This document shows, one piece after another, positions 37,146 to 50,700 of a DNA stretch of 64,000 bases; positions within the stretch are counted from its first letter, which is position 1; each line of letters starts with the position of its first letter. This DNA is from Streblospio benedicti. Its lineage: Eukaryota > Annelida > Polychaeta > Spionida > Spionidae. Under the pieces are notes generated by a model. That model worked only from the letters and a program-made list of their open reading frames with translations. It did not search any database and had not been told where the DNA came from. The stretch is taken from the NCBI GenBank assembly GCA_019095985.1, contig CM032663.1:12754072-12818071 (forward strand), in the 5' to 3' direction. The translations under genes were made by a program, and so were the position numbers.

Positions 37146-38776
37146 TAATTAGTGGTGGAGATGCACATGATACTAGCATTGAGCACCGAATGATGGGTCT
37201 GAGGGTAACACTCAGCCTATTTCGGGCTCACCCAAATATAGTTAGACACTGGCTGTGGGAGGCTTGCTGTCCCATGACGTCAAACGTATGATGTAACCAT
37301 ATACTTTTGTCCAGCACATCTGAGTTGTGTTTCACAGTGTCATATTGTAAGAAAAAACTTAGTAATACACGTGACACATTAAATGCAGTAGGTTAACATT
37401 TAGATTAGTGTTTGAGTAAAAAATTGAGATATCATTAGAAAAACGGTTCATGCAGAAGTTTCTGAAGCAAAAATGAATGAACTGAAGTTTTTTTCGTCAG
37501 GTTATACAACTCTACAGATTTATTTCATATTTCCAAATAATGCAATGAAATGCTTACCGTTTCAATATCACTTTCTGCATCCGTAGATTTGTGTTCATCA
37601 CAGAAAGTGACTAGAATCGTTGATAAAGGATAGAGTTGTTTAGGATGACAGTGTCATTCTGGTCTCACAACCATGGGGCTGTAAATTTGAGTAGCATCAG
37701 AGTAACTTTTTTTTAGCATTTTGTTCTAGAAATCACCCAGCAAAATGAGTGGCACATCACTTAGTTCTGTTACACATTGATAAATCAATGTTACAATATG
37801 CTGGGGTGATAGAAATATGCTAGATATGACATGCAAAGAAGTACATGTATTGAAAACAAAACAGACCAAAACGTCTGAGAAAAGAACGCAGTTTGATCAC
37901 TTTTTTGTCTGCAATTCACATGCAGAGCGTTATGGCGTGAAGGTGGTGGGGTAATCAAATCAGTAGGTGACGGGTTATTATTGGCGGACATTGATTAGCT
38001 GTACAATGCTGTTGGTGATGATCATAGCCTTGGCATGTCACAGCTAACAGGTCGCTATATATAGATATAATAGTTATTGTACAATGATGCCCTTTGAAAG
38101 TTTGAAGCTGGAGTGGGGCAGAGAAGCATTTTGAGTTGTGTATTATGTCTAGGAAGCCCCGCATACATTATCCATTGTCACACAATGTAAGAGTCTCTTT
38201 CATGGACATGCTTTTCAATGTCTGAAATACTCATCAAGACTGTTCCCATTATGGGAATATGCCTTTAGCTCAGTTGTACATAAGATGCACAATGTATATG
38301 GCATTAATTCATGTATGATTTAACAGATACTAGTCTATTAAAATAATATACATTCTTAAAAATGTGCCCTTTTTATGAGCTTATTTTATGAGCGGATTTT
38401 ATGAGCTTACGCAGGGCATTTCTACCTGTAAACAAACGCACACAATGTGGGTCAAGAAGATCGTCATAAGTGGCCATGAAGATGCTATCTGTAGATTTGA
38501 TTAGACAGAGATTCAAAGCCGAATAAGCAACTTGTATGGAATGATAGTCAAGTTTTCATATTTTCATCCTTGCATATGAAGATACAGTCTGATGTCAGAT
38601 TTGTTGCATATTAGAATTGAATATGCACATTACATGGTCATGTGAACTGACTTCCACCCTTAAAATGCAACATCATAGTCTATTCTACATGTTCTAAAGC
38701 ACATATAAAAGTAATCATTTTAATAACAGTGAATAAAAGTAACTATGAATTGTAAGAATATTGCGTTATGTTAGTA

Positions 38777-38830
38777 GGGTATTGGGGGTGGGGTGGGGGG
38801 GGTGGTGGTGGGGGGGGGGGGGGGGGGGGG
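38777..38830 (+). repeat. Long G-rich tract ending in a 21-nt G run
   Basis: Runs of 4-8 G separated by single T, then 21 consecutive G (38,810-38,830). Strong G-quadruplex potential on the coding strand of the U12 intron, 1.9 kb upstream of its branch point. Length may be unreliable in the assembly. Confidence 0.95.
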
Positions 38831-40712
38831 TGACTGGCCTTTTGGTCTGTTGATAGACACTCATGATTTGATCTCAATCATTCAGGTTGCCAGATTTGTA
38901 TAAATGTTCCTCTTGCTATGTTTTAGCAAATTCTGGATCTGCCATTTGACATTGAGTCATTACATGTACTTTTGAATGAAATGAAATTTGTTAATAGATG
39001 TTCTACTTACATTGCACTCACAAACTTCATAGATTATGCATATTTAAAGTTCATCTCTATTCAATGTGCATGAATTAATGGTATAAATAGTCGAGTTTAA
39101 AAGATAATTACAATGATGAACAACACAAAATCCGCAAACTAAACCACAAGGATTTAATCAACTGAGTCCAAATGTAATGACTCAAATGGCCAATGAAATG
39201 GAAAATGCAAAAAACGTGGAGAAACTGATTTGTCAAAAGACGAGTCTCATATTTTGAACCGTTCATCAATTTGTGTTGGCAAGAAAAGTAAATGCTATTG
39301 ATTTTGACAGGCAAATTTCCAGGCTGTAAGTATTCCATGGAGGCTGAAAGATAGTTGTCGAGTTAGCGTTTACATACGGCACTGTATTTAAGCTTGCTTT
39401 GGGATGTTATAGTTCAACATTTTAATGTCATTTTTGAAGTTACTATCAGCATGTAACAGGCAACATGGTAAATTAAATTTAGAACTTTGGGGTGTTCTCT
39501 TTGATATATGTGACTGCATGTACACTTATCATAATGCGTTGTATTGGTACAATGTTTTGTGATTTGTCTATCATTCATAGGATTATTTTCCACGAGAGCT
39601 GTGACAAGAAAACATGAAAGTACCAATAGATCTGGTGGCAAGCTATATTCATCTTAGTAAACAGACTGCTGTCATTCACAATGTGATTATAATACATAAA
39701 AGTATGACAGCTTGCCTATAACCCTGGGCCCATAACACTCATAACAAACAAACACCTTAATGAAATTCAGTGTGTTGTTTCTATTCCTGGTGGAGTTTTT
39801 TTGGCGCATATGAGTTATAGCTCCATGATTGTAAATTCGTGGCCACCAAAGCAGCAACAGCAGCAGCGCCAAGCGAGGAGGATTATTTTATCTCACCTCA
39901 TATTTGCATCAGAACATTGTTTTACAGCCCCCTGTAGACGAGCATTTTATATTGGGATGGGTATAACGCTGTAAATCTGACAGGGTGTGATCATTGATGT
40001 AGATAAGATGGTATTTCTGGTCATCTTCTCACTTCTTTATCATGTTCTTTTTTTCAACAGTTCTTTATTTGGATCAGTTTGGCGTTATTTCCTTGTGTTT
40101 TCATCAAAGCATAAAAATATCAAGCTATGAAGTAAAAATGTTTTTGCATTGCCATTTCACACTTTGCTTTGTTATCAACAACATGATCCTATTAATCGTC
40201 AATGTCCTACTTGCATATAAAATACATTTCCTCTGGGTTTTTTCCTCCAAACTTTGGCTGTCTTGATAAATGTCATACATGTAGTTCATCATAAATTGAG
40301 AATGCATTTTTTTTAGCTTAGCATATTTACATTTTGCTGTTTTTCTCTTTACCATGAGGACTCTTCAAAGTCCTATAACCGTAATGTACCCTTATAAGGT
40401 AGTGAGTTTTCAATGGGAAAATATGTGATAAATTTGAGACTGGAAGGGGAAGTGCTCTCGCAGAAGAGAAGACCATTTGATGGTTATCTAAAGTAGTTAA
40501 TAGTTAATAGTTTAAAATTGCATACTTTAATGTAACAAAGACGTACATCTTTTAGTAGGGATGTCCAAATAATGAACAAGAAGGCTATTAATCATCCATA
40601 GTTGTTTGAAATGTCATAAAAAGGCTTATATTTATTTACAGCTATTGCTTAATCCATTTGTACATATGTATGTCAATAAAATAAGTTTGAACCAAATATC
40701 ACAAAAAGTATG

Positions 40713-40721
40713 TTCCTTAAC
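40713..40721 (+). promoter_or_regulatory. U12-type branch-point sequence
   Basis: TTCCTTAAC is an exact match to the U12 snRNA-pairing consensus. Its last A (40,720) lies 12 bases before the terminal C of the AC acceptor at 40,732, the usual short spacing. As expected for this class, no long pyrimidine tract precedes the acceptor. Confidence 0.95.
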
Positions 40722-40732
40722 CTGCTGTTCAC

Positions 40733-40838
40733 GCCATTCGAGTTCCTCATCCTGTTCACCATCATCGCCAACTGTATCACACTGGCCATGAGCACACCAT
40801 TCCCCAATGGAGACTCCAACGACGTCAACGCAGCACTG
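40733..40838 (+). CDS. CaV1 L-type calcium channel alpha-1, segment IS1 exon
   Basis: A 106-nt exon, the same length I recall for the equivalent vertebrate CACNA1C exon. The first G completes the Lys codon begun in the previous exon. It then reads PFEFLILFTIIANCITLAM, STPFPNGDSNDVNAAL, matching human CaV1 PFEYLILLTIFANCVALAV..TPFP..DSN. This is transmembrane helix S1 of repeat I and the start of the extracellular S1-S2 loop. CaV1 opens on depolarisation and admits Ca2+ for contraction, secretion and excitation-transcription coupling. The exon ends in phase 0 at CTG before GTAAGT. The vertebrate continuation (KVEYAFLIIF) was not found downstream in the window. Confidence 0.97.
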
Positions 40839-40875
40839 GTAAGTCACCAAACTTTCTCTCTCTATATTATTCATA

Positions 40876-41090
40876 GCCAGATTCGGGTATGGGGTGGGCA
40901 AAGTGGGGGTTACAAGCCCTGAATTTTTCTCCACAAAAGTGACATTTTGATGGCGTACCCATGAGTCTATGTGGGTGCAAAGCCACTGGATCTTTCTGAT
41001 GGCAGTGTGGGTGTGATGAGCATTTCCAGTGAGAATGCAACCAAATGCGTACTGAGGGAGCTACCATTTTTACCCTATCCCTGAATCTGC
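40876..41090. mobile_element. CTGGATCTG-type dispersed repeat, copy 5 (diverged)
   Basis: Ends are AGCCAGATTCGGGTATGGGGT and CCCTATCCCTGAATCTGC, inverse to one another with mismatches. It inserted within 40 bases of the IS1-exon donor. Non-coding. Confidence 0.5.
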
Positions 41091-44000
41091 TTATAATCAT
41101 CAGGCACATGTGTGTTTAAGTCGCCTGAACTTCATCATAGTTTATGAAGTAAAAGCACTTTTAATGCACGCATCCTGGACAATTATACGCATATGTATCG
41201 GTTTTCAAAGTTACATGTGCGTGATCAACCATATTGTTAGTAGTATTAAGTAATTGCAGTAAATGATTGAAGTTACAAATCGTATACTCAATGAATTGCA
41301 TCTGTACTCACTAAAACCACTTCTCGACTTTCTTTTCAGGTGTTTCTCTCCTTATTATGCTATGTACATGTTTATATTGTATATGTACCATATGATATGA
41401 ATATAAAATAATGTGTATGATTATATTATAATTTCCTATTTAGTGATCTTACATGCAAATGTCTTTATCAGTTTATATAAAAATTCTAAAAGTGTTCAGT
41501 GTTCAGTACATATACAGTCCTTCTATAATTATGAATTATGATAGAAATTTTTATTCGTCCAGATTATGGACCTCGAATATACTGTCAAAGACATTTCCTA
41601 ACAATTATAGTCTGTCCTTTTAATACCACAATATGTATATGCATCATAATGTAATGTTTAAGACTTGTCTATTTCTTCGAAATGGCATGTTTATTCACAC
41701 ATTGAAGATTTTTAAGTTTAACTTCCTAAACTGACCTGGCATGTCTCAGCTAGCCCCTAAAATGAGCCAAACAGTTCTAACTGCTGTGAAACTGACGAAA
41801 AGAACATAAAATTGACCATCAAACAGCGTGGATATATCAGAGCCCTGCAGTGAACATCAGTAGAGTATCGCCAGCTGACAGAAACTGGATATGAAACATT
41901 AAAAGGAATACTCACAATTGGTTTATTTAGTGTATTGGACCCTTGCCCTCTTGGCAGTGAAAATTGAAAGGGCGCCGACTGAGGGATTCAATTAGGATAC
42001 AACTTGCTGTGCTTATGGATATTGACATTTTGTCAGTGCTGAGATTTGGAGGGGGAGGTGGTGCAGCAGTCTGCATGGCTGGAGGGAACCTGGCAGGTAG
42101 GAGGCTCATGGGGCTAGAACAGGCTGTGCTAGGAGGCAGAATTCATTCTCATATCTCTGTATGTGGAAAGTCAAACTAGTAAACTTTTTTAAAGAATTGA
42201 AATTAAAAAATGATTCAATTTAGATATGCTTTTCAATGAAAGGACTGCTAATTTTGAACACTTAAATCTTTCAGTAAATTTTAGCCAGGTTGAATGTACA
42301 TTTATCCTGAGATTAGCATGCTTGACTTTCCAAGTACATAAACAATCAACAATGGAGAATGAATTTTACCCTCACAGCTTGAGACTGCCATGTCAGATAT
42401 GGATCTACATATTGGGTGGTGTATTGTCTTTTTTCTTTCATGCAAGTATCTTATATCTACATTCAATTGATAATGATTTTTTTATCTTATGCCTCCATTT
42501 CAGCCATTATATTATTTAAATGGGTTGTGATATTTCCCTGAAAGGATAAAGCAGTTCTGGTTAATTAAAGAAAAAGAAATTGCACGCTGGTCATATTGTC
42601 CTGAGATACGTCAAGGTTAAACAACCATGCGCATTTTGTGTGTTTTATTGTGTAACTGTGAACTAATTTTCATACTCTATTTGATAATATTACTTTGAGA
42701 GTTAATGTCATTAAGTACATGTATTCATAATTTTACAATTGAATTCGTTTTATCTATATTTTTTAGATGACATTCACTGTCAACATAAAAAAAAACATAC
42801 AAATGTAAACCTTGTACTTATACACATTTCTATTGATGTCATGTTTTACATACCAGTACATGTATGTTTTAGTAAAAATGACGTCCCATGAATTATTAAG
42901 CTATTTGATTTCAAGCTATTTAGTACAAATCAATTATCACATGATATTAAATCATAAACAGTTATCTTTTATAATCAAGTCTTCCCATTAATGCATATTT
43001 TAGATAATAATCTGTTCTAAACCTAAAACATTCATACATGTGCTCTGCGCTTGCTCGTGATTGGTCGGAGCCTTAATCTTATAACCTGACTCAATCCCAA
43101 ATCAATCCATGCCCTCACTTCAAACATCCTGAGTGGCATTAGCCTGGTCAGTTAGCACACTGGATCATTGATAATCTAATTCTTGCAATTGAATAACCGC
43201 CACACTGACCGCACATAAATTAGTGGCCAAAACTTTGGCCTTGCAATGATAGATGCCAATGTGAACCTCACCTACATGTATATACTAGCCACAATGTAAG
43301 CATTTAGTATATACGACTGTATTGCAAGGTATGCATTTATCAGTATTGAATAATGCAACAGTAATTTCATACAGTATTATAGGGTGTCGCTCATATTGCT
43401 GATAGGATCTGTATCCCATTTCCCTGGATTCCAACAATGTAGGCAGGGTGGGGATTTTGATTATTCCATTTTCAGTTTTGAAATGAGGTTTGATACAGTA
43501 AAGCTTGGCCACTCTTAGAATTTATTTTCATACATTTACATTAGCATGGCAAACCTTACATGTTGTATATTAATTCAATTACGGTTTTAAACATATAGAT
43601 ATTATAGTTCTATTCTTGCTTTAATCTACGCCATTCTCCATCAGCTAATCGTGACTGCATAAAACATGTAAAAGGCAAGTTAAGCTAATTCATGCTTCAT
43701 GCTTCATACTTGCTTTTAGATTTGGTTCAATCATAGACAAATACATTTACCATATCGTATTGTACATTGTAAGACAGATTGAAATCATTTCGGGAACAAA
43801 CTCGGTCATTGCAAATGAAGAGCAAAACATTTGTCACTGTAGGGACATCATTTCAATTACACTTCTTGCCCTGCTTTGTGGCATGGTTATTGTTCTGTCG
43901 CTGCACAAACTGTTAAGTGTCCATAAAAGACACAAATGCGGTCATCGCATCGCAATAGAGTTGGCACAATGACCACAAATGACCAATTACACATGAATGT

Positions 44001-44214
44001 TTCCTATTATGATATTCAAGTCACTGCAGTTGAACATTACTGCTACATTGTGTCTAGTTATCAGTGTAACTCGTTCTTATTTTCAGGGATGCAGGAATTT
44101 TGTAAATGGGCAGATGTGACAAAAATGATATCCAATTCTAACCATTGGTTGTAAATTGCTAACCCATATACAGCATCAGTTAGAAAATAAGGTTTCTTAT
44201 GTCAGTTGTGTCAG

Positions 44215-44284
44215 TCATCTTTCCTGATAACTCAAAATTTTGATAATTCGAGTCACTCAAGTCTATTAGCTTTGAGTACAACTG
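44215..44284 (-). mobile_element. Possible pogo-like terminus
   Basis: Read on the minus strand from 44,284, next to a TA: CAGTTGTACTCAAAGC, then GACTTGAGTGACTCGAATTATC, the style of pogo/Tigger termini. No partner end or transposase found. Confidence 0.35.
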
Positions 44285-46619
44285 TATAATGGAATGTTGG
44301 AGAAAAGAAACTAGTATGTAATAGAATTCGGATTACATGTATATTGTCTATGTATAAAAATAAATGAAGATGGTAATGCACAGTTTATGTCTATCGTTCC
44401 ATTGCATGTTCTATAGTCCACACTCCATAGACATGGTATGTGGGAATGTTAAGGAGACAATATAAGTGTTATCCAAGAACATTATTCCAGACTTTAAGAT
44501 GATGAGCCCTAAATGATAGGTTGTAAGATATATGTGTATCATTTCTAACTGGGAAGAGGATGATGCATCCCAACAGCATGAATCAGCACTCTAAATTGGC
44601 ACCTTCTGGAATATTTACATTTATTTAATACTGTTGTAAATTACCCACAATCACATTGTTACACTTTTCCTGACAAATACCGATAGAGACAAAGGAGCTA
44701 CGAATATAGAAGGCAAAAAGTTGCAAGAGAACGTGGCCCGACTGCATAATCAAAGCCCGTTTGCATGCCGTGCTGAAATGAGTTCTACAGAGGCCATTAC
44801 AAAGCCATTATGGCCATTTTTGCAATGTGTTGAACACAAGCTGGCAAGAAAGCGCTGCATTTACACTTTACAAAACAACCAATTAATATTGCATGAGCTT
44901 AGGCCCAGCTGAAGAAGTGAAGAGTTGTTTTTATCTTCGAGAAACAACAAGTGATCTATAGTTTCAACTCCAAAGTATTTTCAGGAGAAATGAGCATTGC
45001 TTGCCAATTCCTTGTGGGTTTTTTGACAGATATAGGCGAAAACATAATTACATCTACTGTAACAATTGGCCGACGAGTATCTAATAGCTGAGGTAAATGA
45101 TATTTTTTCCTGACATCTCATGAGACTTATGTTAGAGGTTTGAAGAATATTACATGGCTCAAAATGTTCTTAACCATGGTGATGAATGAATTATAATAGG
45201 CAGCTACATGTAATTTAATCATAAACTCCCCAGGTTGTTGTCTCATTAGCACTGCTCACCGCAGGAAAATCTGGGCATCATCATTATTTGAGATGTAAAA
45301 ACCAGCTAAGAATCAATATTTTCTACAAATGAATGGTTTGCCGATAGATATGGTTTAATAGGTGGAAATTCATAAGCACATAAGCATCCGGCAAAGCAAG
45401 GTATTAATGTTATCCTAGAAGTGATCGTAACTCATTAAAATCAGCATTTCTAATATTTTTCTAAGCATAATGCGATGTGATGTGATGAATCCGTTCATTT
45501 TGTGCAATATGATTGCGTCTAAGTATGGCTAGCTTGGTGGTCAAACAAGTACACCATATTATTAACATGAAGATGTAAGAAAAATGTAAACCTGCCTTGC
45601 GTGACCGTGGCTCGTTAATTGATCTGCCTGTCTGGCCCATACGTCAGGGCTCCTTGTAGCTGCTAGTGGGTCATATCTTGGGCCCCACTAGTAACTGGGA
45701 CAGCCAACAATGTAGATCGAGACTCTTTGGGGTTTAGGCAACATATAACTATTGTTTAGTTATATCATCTATTATATGTATGTACAGGTTCTGTCTATTT
45801 TGTTAAATGTAACACAGTCGTGTAGCAGACATTGTGGTAAATACAAATGTATTAACACTTGCATTGGAATTGGTCTATATCTATATCTTCATTTCACTGG
45901 TTTGCTTCATAAGGGGATAGGAGGTGTATTGTAAAAGAATGGATTCATATTATGTGAATATTTTACATACATGTACATGTATATAACATTTTAGAATGGC
46001 TGTGTTTTCAAAATTCTCAATTACATAATTCAAGAAGCATTAACAGTCTGGTGAAGGAAAGCATTTGGGAACCACCATCTTGGCTGCTGAGGTGGTCAAT
46101 ATTATTACAAGATCTTCCTTGTATTGTATTACATGGTGGAGCCTAAAAGTATTGACCTCCAAGTCTTTATCATTAGGAAGGAAAGGCAGACATCAATGTT
46201 GTCACATTATATGGATTCTGTCCATTGGACTCATAATGTTCAAGATTTATAATTGTTGGTTGAAGACAGTTTTAAATTCTGTTTTTACTCTTTTTACTGC
46301 CTGTCTATATTGTATTTGTAGCCTAGCGTCTCACTTCAAAATAACCTTGCCACTCTAATGACAAAATGTCTGATTGAAAGTATAAGTGCAAGCTTAAGAA
46401 GGAAAATTGACCTGCAATTGAATCGCCCAGTTTGAAACAGTTCCGGGCCAATATTTCATTATGGATTGTGTTGTAACCACAGTAGGTGTAACCCAGCTGC
46501 AGGCCCTATTGTCTGGAAATGGATCTCCAATCTTTACATTTTTCGCCAAGACATGTCTAGGTCTAGGTCATGTCTGCTACTGCTAAGGTACCGGGATGTT
46601 CACTTTCATTAATACAATA

Positions 46620-46690
46620 CAGTAGAAACTGGCCATCTCGACATTCGTTATCTCAAATTATCAATTATGTCAAAGTTACTTTTGTTCACT
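46620..46690 (+). mobile_element. Possible pogo-like terminus
   Basis: A TA (46,618-46,619) followed by CAGTAGAAACTGGCCATCTC and a CGACATTCGTTATCTC continuation, again like a pogo/Tigger terminus. Solo end; the other end was not identified. Confidence 0.4.
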
Positions 46691-47439
46691 TTCTTGCACT
46701 CATAGAATGTGCAAAAATGGTATGATAGTAAACAATTTAGACTTTATAGTGAACAATGATATTGGGTCAGTGGATTCTTAGAATGTGAGTGTAACTTCAA
46801 GTTAACCAATGCAAAGTGTTCCAAAAGGAGTTGCATGTACACAACTGAGGCTTATTCATTTGGCAGAATGTAACTAGAAACCATAATGCTGTAAGTCTGC
46901 ATTAAGACATCACACTCCATGCTATTGTGGAGAAGCTGTCTTGACAGGCTTTTACTGGGTGCTTTCTGCTCTTCTTACAAAAGTAATTTCTTAATCTGCA
47001 CTTGGTTAACCTGATTTGCAGAAGCTTTCTACCTTTTCCTTGAATACATTTCATGTATAATTGACTAGTAGGTGAAACATTCCCCATGTGGGGTCAAACA
47101 TAAAGCGATTTACCCTCATTGATGTATAATGACTACAGTCATGTAATTATATAACTATATATACAAATGCTAACGCATATAAATTGGATATATTGTCTTC
47201 CTAAAAGTCACATAAATATGATCTTTCCCTATCTGTTATGATTTACTCTGATATGTTTGATATTTGAATGAATAAGTTGAACCGACTGTCGACTATTGCA
47301 ATCAGTCATGGCTTCTATGGTAGCTTGTATATAAAACCAGAATCATCAAGGGGTATGTAATAGCACTGATATGCAACATATATGTGTTGCCCACTGCTAC
47401 CTCCTCTGGTAGCAGCTGTTTTTAGTCGTCTGCTGATAA

Positions 47440-47718
47440 TCATCACTGCAGCATGGTGAGCACAGGTAGTATACCAGCCTTTTTTAGATGGCAACTACTT
47501 CCTACAAGTATAGCTTCGACTCTCGTCACAGCTCCCAGTCAAATACTGGACACAGAGAGAGTTGGACTAGATCATCCAAAGGGATCAAAGCAGTGATTGC
47601 TCTCTGCCTGAAATTAGCCCTCAATTTCATCAACTTCTATTTGATGGGATTGAGCTTTGGGCTGCTAACCTCTTATACATTATACATTATTGATACAAAT
47701 GCAGTAATATGTCCATGA
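47440..47718 (+). other. Exon-like open frame, unrecognised
   Basis: A 76-codon frame from ATG 47,488 in good context (TAG-ATGG) follows a T-rich run ending in AG. It encodes a polar, Ser/Arg-rich N-terminus (HSSQSNTGHRESWTRSSKG) and then two hydrophobic stretches (GIKAVIALCLKLALNFI and LMGLSFGLLTSYTLYII). It is slightly richer in GC than its surroundings. No family recognised. It may be chance, a small nested gene or an alternative exon. Confidence 0.2.
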
Positions 47719-50700
47719 ATAATAAACATTTAGGTATTTTTAATGATAGAAATGTTCTGAAGCGTTTATGACAAGAAAATAGTGGAATGGTTAATACTGT
47801 CAGCTGTGTTTAATTTGTTACAATTTACTGTGTTAACATTTTACTGCAGTTAGACCATTTTGGGGGCATGGTCACAGTTCACGTTAACATATGACCTATT
47901 ATATTTTACGGTCAAACAGTGGCCTGCTTCATGTAAGTGAATGTTTGAAAATGACCAAACCAATCAGAACGGTTAGGAATTAATGGAGAATGTTTATAGA
48001 TATTTATTGTTAGAAATATGTCATCATAACTATGTCAGTAGGAGCAAGACCTTCAAAAATTATTTCTTATTATATTTGATGTAACACATGTATTCGAACA
48101 ATTTCTATGCAGGGGGTAATTTATGATGGTATCAAATGAATAAATACATCAGTCATGCTTGGAAAGGTTGTCAATAGAGTATTGTATTATCCAGCATGAT
48201 ATTATAATGTAAACTAATGTATACATCTAGCTGTGAATACCACATTGTGCACAGCATTTAGTAATTGAAAAGCTTTCCTCTAGATGAGCATTGGACACAG
48301 ACCGTCTGCTACGAACATATTCATTGCGAATGATTAGATAATAGACAACAGTGTGTTAACATAGTTTATTGATAACCAATTGGAAAATGCCAACCCAGAC
48401 TGTCCCATTTATCAATACAATGTAGAACACAAACTGATGTGACAACCTCACCTCTGGTTGGGTGGAATATATATTATGTAGTAATAGAATAAATGAAAAC
48501 TAGAAAATAAGTAGACTAGACACAAACATAATTTTTTGTGCAATCGAATTGAGAGACATACTTGTAAGTAATGAGCTGTCAGGAATCGCCTATTAGAAGA
48601 TCTAGCTTCTGTTACTTTCATTACATACCGTATATCTGCATTCTGTGTTCCTATGATATATATGTAATGAAATTGAAGGGTAATTTTGCTCATTAGGAAT
48701 ATGATCAGTTTTGTAATCTGAAGTGGCAAACATCTGAGTGTTGCTATTGTGTTTTAGTCGGTCATAGAACTGAGGGGGTTTTAATGTGTTGAAGTTACAG
48801 TTGTATATCTGTTTGATTATTGAATTATTCTGTGATCTAAAGTGTACTTGAACAGCAAATGTGCTTTATTCATGAAGTGCAACACATTTTACAGCTAACC
48901 TATGGGGTTATCTATTATTTATTTATTACACAGAATTAATATTAACCATCCCATAGAGAAGTTAATAGCTACAAAATGTACTAGTATTTCCCTTTCACTT
49001 TTACGGTTATAATGGGTATATTTATGGTACAATATGCATCAATAAATGTACATTGGAGTTGTTTTCTCAATAACACCATATATGGTTCAGATACCCAGGA
49101 AAAATATACCAGGTTCAAATGAGCTCATTATAAACTGAGAGCTGATGTATAACGCTGATTTGAGTTCATTTCTAGCGTGATGTGTAAAGTACAATGTAAT
49201 ACCATGTGATACATACATCATCAATGATTTATGTAAACATACGATATAGAGGAAACATTAACACTGCCACTCTAACAAGAATGCACAACTTATTCATCAA
49301 TATTTTTAGGATTGTAATGAGGTGGTAGTTAGCAAATTCAATTTTCAAATGCGGCCTGTTTCTGTGAAAAAGTGAACATAAAATGACACATGTCGCTCCC
49401 TCTGTCCACCTGCTGCATTGTAAACGTGGATCTATAATGCACAAAAAGTATGTGGTGCCTTGTACCACATACATGGTACATAAGTAACGTAACGATTCAA
49501 ACACAATTTCCCTAATGATTGATTTATATGGGCCATAATCAATTTGTTAACAAATTGTTATTGCTCATCAATCCGAATATGTGCTGCATTGGTAAAAGTC
49601 TGTACTAGGATGAATCTCAAGCAATATGAATTGTCATCATAAGTATATAAAGCAATAGAAATTCTTTAACTCTATACAATATTAAGTATTTCTTAAGCAA
49701 TGACTCTTTCCATAGCTTATGACCAATTATGTATTCATTTTTACTGTGCAATTGTGGGTGAAGTATCATCAAAACCAAATTCTCCCATCCTTGCATTTTC
49801 CATATTTACCGCTTATAGCAGCTAAGAAGAAAACTGGCAGCGTAATGGCAGATCTGGTACAAGCCATTTTCATGGCTAATGTGCTAGAAGCAGTGACAAA
49901 ATTCATTTCCCGCTAACCTTTCCTAAATGAGACTCTGACCACCCCACAGTGTGGCTCAGTCGCAGATGCTGCAGCAGATTCTAATAGATTTATGCCAATT
50001 TTATGCACTATCTTGTCCTTGGATGCCATCACTGATCACAGCAATTTTTTTCCACAATTGTAAAATATATAGACGAGATTGGCGCTTGTGACAAAAGGCA
50101 TCTTCATATAAATTTGGATATAGTTTGTAAGCTTTGGAATTGGTTCCTGTGTTATTCTTCAGTTGATTTCAGCAGATGCAAAACCTTTTTTTTTATCCGT
50201 ATCCTATAGTACCAACGATACTTTCTGCATGACGCTTATTTTTTTCCTAAATGGGTTTTTTACCTACAGACTGAAATGCATTGCATGCAAGCAATATCAT
50301 TATATTTCAGAAAGAACCTATTAGCAGTCATGTAGCTTTAAGCTCAAAGCTTGAAATTATCACTGCCTCGTTATATGTAATAGAGATGAAAGCAGGTTTT
50401 TTTTCCTAGCCTAAAGTAACCAAATGGGACAGAGGGAAACTCACTATGTAGTTTCATCATATTGATCCTGTATTGGCATCTCTAACAACCTGCTAGAAGT
50501 ATATACTCGCTGAGACACCTATCAGATGTCACCAGAGATGATGGTCACAATAATGTTATATTGGTATCAGAAATAATGCTCATTATTCAGAACAGTCAGA
50601 GCAACTGGAATCTTTATAATGCTGCTAAGATCAGGTCTTAACATACTACAGGCGAGAAATTTTAAATAGGGAACAAAATCTTATCTTTTTGGGATAGTTG

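Larger units (their letters stand above)
19302..40732 (+). other. CaV1 intron 2: U12-type AT-AC intron, 21.4 kb
   Basis: The intron starts ATATCCTTTTTT at 19,302 and ends TTCCTTAACCTGCTGTTCAC at 40,732, joining TGG-AA to G-CCA-TTC so that the conserved W-K-P-F sequence is restored exactly. No GT-AG choice does this. Voltage-gated sodium and calcium channel genes are known hosts of AT-AC minor introns. The intron carries MITE copies at 27,122 and 32,515, a SINE-like relic at 37,085, a long G run at 38,777 and a few GC-richer islands listed separately. Otherwise it is AT-rich with nothing recognised. Confidence 0.95.
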
